Assembly (NCBI GenBank): GCA_030867875.1 | Contig: JAOWCC010001501.1 | Span: 32,136,792-32,200,791, forward strand | Source of the DNA: Actinernus sp. WN-2022 | Lineage: Eukaryota > Cnidaria > Anthozoa > Actiniaria > Actinernidae | Reading direction: 5' to 3' | Length of the DNA stretch: 64,000 bases | Shown here: in pieces, positions 38,101 through 47,100 of the stretch | Numbering within the stretch: position 1 is the stretch's first letter | Layout of the letters: the number at the start of each line of letters is the position of its first letter | Notes under the pieces: model-generated | Database searches by the model: none | What the model saw: the letters and a program-made list of their open reading frames with translations, nothing else | Told to the model about the DNA's origin: nothing | Made by a program: the position numbers and the translations under genes

Positions 38101-41100
38101 TATAAACACTGACTCAGTACAATAACGTTACTAGTTAGTAATAGTTGGTATACTGTGCTAACTAGCAAAAGACAAGTGTAGGTCTGCATCAGCAGGGAGT
38201 ATAAACACTGACTCAGTACAATAACGTTACTAGTTAGTAATAGTTGGTATACTGTGCTAACTAGCAAAAGACAAGTGTAGGTCTGCATCAGCAGGGAGTA
38301 TAAACACTGACTCAGTACAATAACGTTACTAGTTAGTAATAGTTGGTATACTGTGCTAACTAGCAAAAGACAAGTGTAGGTCTGCATCAGCAGGGAGTAT
38401 AAACACTGACTCAGTACAATAACGTTACTAGTTAGTAATAGTTGGTATACTGTGCTAACTAGCAAAAGACAAGTGTAGGTCTGCATCAGCAGGGAGTATA
38501 AACACTGACTCAGTACAATAACGTTACTAGTTAGTAATAGTTGGTTAAGGTATACTGTGCTAACTAGCAAAAGACAAGTGTAGGTCTGCATCAGCAGGGA
38601 GTATAAACACTGACTCAGTACAATAACGTTACTAGTTAGTAATAGTTGGTTAAGGTATACTGTGCTAACTGCTGTGAAAAGCAAGTTGCAGCTGATGTTT
38701 TGAGTGCTAGCCCTACGTTGTATGTCTGTCAGTATAACGTACAGTATGGCATACGATATACGTTGTACTACGTAATGTTGAAATGGATCCGACCTCGGAC
38801 AATATAAACTAACTAAAACTTCTCATCGCTACTTCATTAAGTGTTTGTCTACCAGCTTAAAGTTCATGTCAATTAGAAATTATTGTGAACAGCATGGACA
38901 AATGCTCAGGGTCTAAAATGACAAATAAGAAACTGTTGCATTTGAGAAATTAGATCGCATGCAAGCCATACTAACCAAATGGATGATGGACATTTACAAG
39001 AACAGCATAAATCACTTGTGACCAAGTTCTAATTTCTCCTTTGGTAAACAAAGAATATAAACTAGTAAGGAGAATTAAGATTGTCATCAGTGGCCACAGC
39101 TACACTGTTTTTGCTTTGACTCCTTCATAATTATGGTTTCAGCAAATGTAGGGTTCAAATATTAATAATGAATAGAAGGGCTGTGTGCAAAAAGGGCATA
39201 AGTATCTCCTGATGACATTCTAAGTTCTCCTTCAATTTCTTTGTTTTCTATGGGAGAATTTAGAACGTGACCAAGAGTCAAGTATGTACGGTGGCCCACA
39301 AGTGTCACGGCACAACCGAGAAAGTCACGGCACAACCACACATCTCACGGCACGCCACCAAAATTCCCACGGCACAACCGCCAATTCCACGGCACAACCG
39401 CCAATTCTACGGCACAACCGCCAATTCCACGGCACAACTGCCACAAAGCTCACGGCATGCCACCAAGATTCCCACGGCACAACTTCCACAAATTCCACGG
39501 CACAAACCACAATTTGTACGGCACAAATAAGTAAGCCACGGTACAACCGACTCAGAAGTTGCGGCAGAAGTGGATACTCCATGATCCACGGCGGAAGTGA
39601 CTACCACAGGCATCCCATATACAAGAACGGAACACATATGACGAAATGATAGGAATGCTTTTGGAATCGAAATGAGTTTGAGTTCTTTAAAAAGGTGGTT
39701 CAAAGCTCTGGATTTATCCAGAAAAAATATGTCAACTACGACGTGAACTCGGAAGAGACCATCACAGGCATCCCATATACAAGAACGGAACTATAGAAAT
39801 GCTTTACAACGATTTTGGAATCGAAATGAGTTTGAGTTCTTTAAAAAGGTGGTTCAAAGCTCTGGATTTACCAGGGAAAAAAAGTCAACTACGACGTGAA
39901 CTCTGTCAGGCAAGCGTGTTGGTTATCAGTCAGGCATACGGTTCGCTTGAGAGGTATGATTGTGTACCGGTGTCCCAGGGATTTCGCCCCCCCCCCCCCC
40001 GTAATCTCACCCCCCCCGGGGTGCGAGATCACTAGGGATTTCGTCCCCCTCCGGGGCGAGATCCCTAGTGATCTCGCCCCCCTCACTGGTCCCCCCTCAG
40101 GGATTTGCCCCCCCCCCCCCCTCCTAACGATTTGCTGAGTGAACATGAACTTTGATAAATGTTTACTGTTAAGACTGTTGCAACACTTGATTACTTAATC
40201 TATAAAACGAACTTACGATTGATCGATCGCGGTCCTCTTCGCTGCGAACCATTGGGAACCAGACTAAAGTGAACTCTTGAAATACGTTTGTTGACTATAT
40301 TACAGCGCTTGAAAAACGTAATAAACACGCCGCTTCATTAAAACCAAAGCTAGGGCTGTTGACATTCTTTGCCTTTGGAGTCTTCTTTTCGCTTTCTATA
40401 CTAAAGAGAGGCAATGGTATTCGTCTTATTAGAACAAATCTGTAGAGGAAGGCCGAAAATGTTGCTGTTCATCTGTTACACTATTTTACAAGTCGTGCTT
40501 GTGCCTGTATTAAAAACCAAGCGCGCCCAAAACAAAGAGGAGGGATTTCTTTGGATTGACAAAAAGCGGTCTAAACAAACTATCTCAAACATTTGTTATC
40601 CTGGGCCTGACTCGTTTATTTTTCACAAAGCTCACAGTCTAATTGCAGAATTAAAAGAGCAACTAACTCATCTGTTTAAATAGCAAACAAATCATATTCA
40701 TAGATCTACCTCAGTTTTATGCAGAGCTTTTTTAGTGACTCCCAATGTTTCCTAGTCACTCATTTGTAAACCCACGCGGCATCAGTTACTAGTTGCTTTC
40801 TATACTAAAGAGAGGCATTTCTAGCGATTTTGGTATATTCGACTTATTAGAACAAATCTGTAGAGCAAGCCACAAATGTTGCCGTTCTTCTGTTACACTA
40901 TTTTTGGCTAAGAGCTGTTAATTGGCTTTTGATCAAGTCGTGCTTGTGCCTGTATTAAAAACCAAACCATTATAGTCCCGCAAGGCTAGTCAGAGTGATT
41001 GAAAGAGCACACAAAAGCGCACCATTGAGAATTACTGCAATTGCAAGAGTCTATATCCAACGAGTGAATACAGCGAACGAGTACGAGTATGCATGACATC

Positions 41101-44100
41101 AACTGGATCACGAAAGCTGTTTCTAGCTAAAGCAACATCGAACGAGCTTGCTTTTAGTACGAGAGAATTGGAGGGGGGGGGCGAAATCCCCAGCTTAGTC
41201 TGTTTTCACTGGGGGGGCGAGATCCCTAAGGGGGGGGGGGGGGTAAAATCCCTAGTGATCTCGCCCCCCGGGGGAAGGGGGGGGGGGGGGGGCGAGATCC
41301 CTGGGGGGCGAAATCCCTACGACACCGGATTGTCGTTCAAGAAATTATGCGAGAGGTAGTGAGTCCAGTACGCTGGGTACCAGAGTCTCCAAGCTGCACT
41401 CGTTTACTTTCTTTCCTCTTCTAAGCCAAAGTTTGGCTTAGAAGAGGAAAGTAAACGAGTGGAGCTTGGAGACTCTGGTACCCAGGGTATGAGTCCAAGA
41501 AAAGCGCACATGCTCCGTAGGCGAGAATACCTTTGCCCTGGCCCCAACAGTGTATGGCATGCTTACGGATATGATAAACTAACGCCATACGGTTTTCCTT
41601 TATACTGACAAGTATTCTATTTTTACTTAGTTGAGTATTATGATCTGGATAGTTCAGTCTTCGTTCTTGTATATGGGTTGCCTGTGGTGGTCTGAGTTCA
41701 CTTCCGCCGTAGATTTCCACTTCCGCTGTGGACTACCACTTCCCTTACTTTATTTGTACCGTACAATTTGTGGTTTGTGCCGTGGAATTTGTGGAGGTCA
41801 GTTGTGCCGTGGACATTTGTGGCGGTTGTGCCGTGGGAATCTTGGTGGCGTGCCGTGAGCTTTGTGGCGGTTGTGCCGTGGAATTGGCGGTTGTGCCGTG
41901 GGCCTTGGTGGCGCGCGTACCGTGAGATTTGTGGTTGTGCCGTGACTTTCTCGGTTGTGCCGTGACACTTGTGGGCCACCGTAAGTATGCCATTTTTGCA
42001 CACAGCCCTTCAATTTATTGTTATGATGGAGGGCACTTTGTAAACATTACCCTTCGTTTTTCAAATTGCAACCAAAATTTAAATTACCTGCTTGCTCTCC
42101 ATTGTTTCACTAGCCAGTGGATTTGTGGTTAGCATATGAAGCACAATCGCTTACCGTAAAGTTCCGAAAGTAGCGAGGTCGTTACTTTCGGATTTAGCAA
42201 CCTTAGATTAGTTACTTTCGGGGGGTCCTACTTTCGGGGTGCTAAAATCCTAACTTTTAGGAGCCATACCGTGTACCTAAAACGACATCGTGTACGGTAT
42301 TTTAACAAACAACAAATATTCACAGGATCTAGAACGTTCAAGTTTTTCCTTGAGTTCGCTTCTGAGGCCTCTCAAACCCTCCTGTGCCCTTGACCTCATA
42401 AATACAATACATCTCCAAGCCGCCACCCTGAACCCAAATACCTTCGGGCGCACTTCTACTTTGGCCGGTAACACGGCATGATACGGTTATCGTCTTGTCT
42501 ACCAGTGGTTTGTACAGGACTTCTGCAAGACTATCAGGGACATGCCCTATTGTTTTCTCTTGGCCATTGCTGCTTGTTCCTGCTTTCATGACCACTGCGA
42601 TTGCATGGCTTGAAGAAGTATTGGAAGGCTCAGGCACGCAGCTGCAGTTTTCATTAATTTTCGGATTACAACGATAGCAGTGATCTCCTTTGACCCGTGA
42701 AACGATCGTAAATACAGAATTTATTGTGCACTGGAGCCATACTTGTTAGTGTAGAATGACTGTGGTAAATCTGGCCAGGATCGCTACTTTCGTGGGGATC
42801 GCTACTTTCGGGGGGTCGTTACTTTCAGGATTTGTTAGCAAGCATCAATTTTTACTGTTACTTTCGTGGGGATCGCTACTTTCGGGATTTGTTAGCAAGC
42901 ATCAATTTTTACTGTTACTTTCGTGGGGATCGCTACGTTCGGGATTTGTTAGTAAGCATCAATTTTTACTGTTACTTTCGTGGGGATCGCTACTTTCGGG
43001 ATTTGTTAGCAAGCATCAATTTTTACTGTTACTTTCGGGGGGTCGCTACTTTCGGAACTTTACGGTATGTCAGATTGCATTCTCCTATTATAGAATTATA
43101 TGGTATCTCTTTTTCAGACATTTTGAGAAAGAAAACGTTGCCCTATGGCCAGCTACAGATGATCCATTTCAAGGAAGCTATGACCGACCAAGGGAGACTG
43201 GGCCCAGGGCTTCATCTGAGAGTGAGTTTCCTCAACCAAGACCCCAGAGAACTGGCACTAGAGGAAACATTACTGGAAGTGTAACACGTTTTGAAATTGA
43301 AAGTGATTTATATTCTCATGCTGGAAGTGACAAGCATTTTTATGCAGGAAGCGAAACTGGGTCTGACAGGCACTATGCTTTGTATTCGGGTAATCACAAT
43401 GATATGCAAAACTTTCCAACATCTCAACAGTATTCACTGTATGATAATAATCAACAACAATTAAGGGGTGTCCACAATGGAGCTGGTTACCATGGTGATG
43501 TGTATTTGGAGGAAGAGGTTGCGCCGTGGATGGCAGCTGTGGATGACCATAGGGAACCCTTCAGGTTAGTCTCACTTAAACTGATCATTCCTTGCTGTTG
43601 GATGCTAACACTGTAAGTTGATGCTTAATTTATAAGCCTGCATAAAAGCGGTTAGACTTCACTGTAGGTCGTATCCTATTGGACTTCACTGATAAAGAAT
43701 CCCATTGTTTTAGGGTTAGGGTTTGTATTGTTTTAGGGGTAGGCTATTGTTTGGGTAGCCAATAGCATTTCCGGTTGCAAACGGTGAAGTCTGCCCCCAT
43801 AAAAGGTGAAGAAGAATAGGCCTTTTGCAACCAGCCAATCATAGGAGCGAGTAATCACAAGTAACTCATAAATGGCTTCCCTGTGAGCCAATGACAAACC
43901 AAAGCAAAACCAAAACCAATTTGCGTTTGGTTTTACTTTGGATTCTGATTGGTTGGTTTACTTTCTCAGCCAATAGGAGAGCTTCGTAAACGCAAAACCA
44001 AAACACTTCCGACACTCAATTGGAATCCGCTCTAACAGTCACATGCCAATATAATACTTCGTTAACGAATGAATTGAGCTCGCAATCCCCATGGGAAAGG

Positions 44101-47100
44101 CATTGCCATGGATGCTGGATGCAAGTCTTTAAAAACGCTGTTTTAGAAAGATCGACAATCGATTGGAGGTGCAAAAAAGGCATTTACAAACGGGTTTTGC
44201 TAATAACAATACGATCTCGTTCGAGGCCTCTAAATAAATGAAGTCAGATATTTGTTGCCATCCAGTATAATCCTGTACAATCACGTGAATGCCTAGCTGC
44301 AAAAGGTCCATTACGATTGTTAACCATGGTATGTCCTCTTATTTATCATCTTTTGCATCATCAGATAGCACATGGTAAATGCATTTACCAAAAAATAATG
44401 ACTAAAAGCAATAAAAGAAGGGGGGCCTTGAAGAAGAGGGCCATTTTAGGGTAAAAGTAATTCTAGTGCATGGTATCATGCAATCAATCTTGTACGAGCG
44501 ATGACAATATTAAAGTCAATCAGAAAACAAGAACTTAGCAGTGGTTGTAAAAACATAGAATGCTTGCCTACTGCATGCTTGATTGTTTCTCCAACTCAAT
44601 TAGCATGGACTTAACGGTGTTTCCAGTAATAGGAACAACTCATTTGGTTAATTTTTCATGAAAACATTCTGAAGACCTAACTCAGCCATTTTCAACCTAA
44701 AATCATTCATAGAACAACCCTGTAACTAGCCTGCGTAGCCCCTCCAGTCCCCCTCCCCCTCCTTCCTTGAGATCCTTTCTACACAGGCTACCCTAGATAA
44801 CATACACCTGTACTATAATGGTGAATTTAGCACAGTTTTCAAGTGATCTTTTTAAGTGGCCAGGCATTCTAGAGTTTAGCACTAGTGGAATCTTGCCCCC
44901 TCCTACTATTAAAATTTCTGTAGACAATTCTTAGCTTCATTTTGAATTCTGCCTTAAAGTGGAGGATTGGGAAGGAGAGTTTGTAGCCTAGGGCTTAGTC
45001 CTCCTGGGTAATTAGGTCATTTAGGCACAGGAAGCTGGCATGAAGTAAAATGGACTCAAAATTTGTTGTCCGTACTGATATTTCCTTAGACTTGATTCAC
45101 ACAGGCAACATGCCACTGTAATAATTACAATTACAGCACTGTCTGCAACATTGTAAAGCAGATTTCGTGGATCATGTGTACTGTACGCAATGTCGGCCGA
45201 CGTATCGGTCAACATGTTGGTCGAGAGTCGACCGAATGTTGACTGCTACTCGGTCGACATTTGACTATTCTGTATGTTGGCTTACATGATTGCTGATGCA
45301 CAGACAGTTGGCCGACTGATTGGGATTAAGCTCGGCCTATACTTCAGTTTTTGACCCATTATATTTATACGGCTAACTGCTTCTCGTATAAATGGCCCTA
45401 TTGTTGCTACCCTATTCCAGTTTTAAGGCCAAATCTCCTCTACCCTGGATCAGACTTCTCCTAGCTCACAATATATTGCCAACATCTCGCTAGCGCTCGA
45501 CGTCAGCTTAAGAGAGGTCTTGCTTCGCTCGACGGCTAAGACGTGTCGCTTCGAGCATCCAGTGTAAATCTCCTCTTCAGATTTCAAAAAAATATTGGTA
45601 GTCTGTTCCAGACCAAAAAGGTGCAATATTGCGCTTTATATACGTAATCGATCTTGCTCAAGCCAATGTAAAAAAGACACTAAAAAATACACAAAATCCA
45701 AATCACTGCAATTACAATCCCAAAATTTGACCGGGGTTGCTTACAACGTCGTTTACCAGATATTTTAAACGTTTCATTTGACGGGATTTCACGAGTAGGG
45801 ACATTTTATACCAAAACAGAAAGGAATATTCCTACTTAAACTGAATTATATTCGATACAGTAAACGTTCCAGATAAAAGATTTCCAAACGAGTCGCTGTT
45901 TATTTGAGTGAAAACAGTATGCAGAATCCGTTCAATTATAACTTAACATCTCACCGATACCCCACTGACATAACCGACGCCTTACCGGCGAAAAACCACC
46001 AACCCACTATCGGCCAACGGATAAACAGCAAGCTAGCAGGAGGGGAAAAATAGACCGGCGTGTCGGCCGATACATGACCGAGATGTCGGCCAACCCTCGA
46101 CCGACAGTTGCCCGCGGGTCGGTCGATATGTCGGCCGATATGTCGGCCGATACGTCGGCCGATACGTCGGCTGACATTACGTACAGTACACATGGTCCGA
46201 TTTTGTATGAGTGGGATAAGCTACGGCATGTCCGTAGCCTTAATTACCAGAACCGTGCTGTAACTTACAGTACCGACCAGAACTTAACGACAGTGCGTCC
46301 GGGTTTGGGTTCGCTTTCGAGCAATCCCAGGGTGCCCAATGGTTTGCCCAATGTTTGTTTGCATTCGCTCTAAGCGAACCCCGTGAACAGAGCGAACCCT
46401 CTAGGGTTCGCTCAAGGGTTCGCTTTAGGATTCGCTCGAGCGAACACTTGAGCGAACGTTCGGGGGTTCACAGTCAAGCCCTAGCAAACTGTGACGAATC
46501 ACGAGAGTTAAAACTTGCGTAAAACATGGACTAGTGGTATAAAATATTTTCTAGGTTCTGTTTAACATTTGCTCAAGCTCAAGATGTTGAGAAAAACTTA
46601 ATTACTTAATGAAAATGTCGATACTTCTTTATGCACCCAAAGTCCGAAGATTAAAATGTTAAAAGAAAGACTTAACTTTGCAAACTTTCGCCTCTCTTTC
46701 GACATCTTTTCCTTCCCATCTTATCTTTTGACACCTTGAAGCACCTCTTATACGATTTAGAGTGGTTTTATTGTTTTAGACAATTATAAACTCAAATACC
46801 GTGCTTGCGAATTTGGCTTCGCTTTCATGCCGTGATTGCGACTTCCGTTGTCCGCTTTCTTCAAAGGATGTTTTCGTTTTAAACTACTTTGCTACCTTTA
46901 TTTATTCGCGTCCCCAACTTCTCTAAATTTCTTCATCGTGTAACAGTGAGCTTCGACTGTGCTCTCATCGGTGAAAATAGTGTCGGCAAACTGTTCTCAA
47001 GCAGCATTATAAACATTCGCGGGAAAATGTTGAGAAGTTTTATATTATTAAATTACCATAGAGCAGCAAGATTTGTAAACAACGACTATTCCAGAACTAG

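Larger units (their letters stand above)
39287..41983. mobile_element. 2.7-kb TIR element with 6-bp TSD (IS3EU-like candidate)
   Basis: The termini TACGGTGGCCCACAAGTGTC and its complement are exact over more than 30 bp, flanked by AGTATG on both sides (39281-39286, 41984-41989). The subterminal arms (about 250 bp each) are tandem 'ccacggcacaaccgcc' words. The interior has two copies of a helix-turn-helix-like frame ([17 protein letters not shown]) and a nested GC-rich element. A 6-bp TSD and an HTH of this type suggest the IS3EU group, from memory. No complete transposase remains. Confidence 0.75.
42154..43065. mobile_element. 912-bp TA-flanked element with perfect 23-bp TIRs
   Basis: CCGTAAAGTTCCGAAAGTAG (42154 on) and its complement ending at 43065 match perfectly over 23 bp, with TA on each side. 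The right half is a 57-bp tandem array, and the left half carries a minus-strand HIRAN-like reading frame. No transposase is recognised. The right end is 52 bp from the exon 10 acceptor. Confidence 0.85.

Noticed and set aside
37260..38684. 474-codon minus-strand ORF as a real repeat protein
   Set aside because: It lies wholly in a minisatellite with near-identical units and no recognisable signal or start context; kept as a finding only.
43708..43730. Telomere-like 'ttagggttaggg'
   Set aside because: Only two units inside a small inverted repeat; no array.
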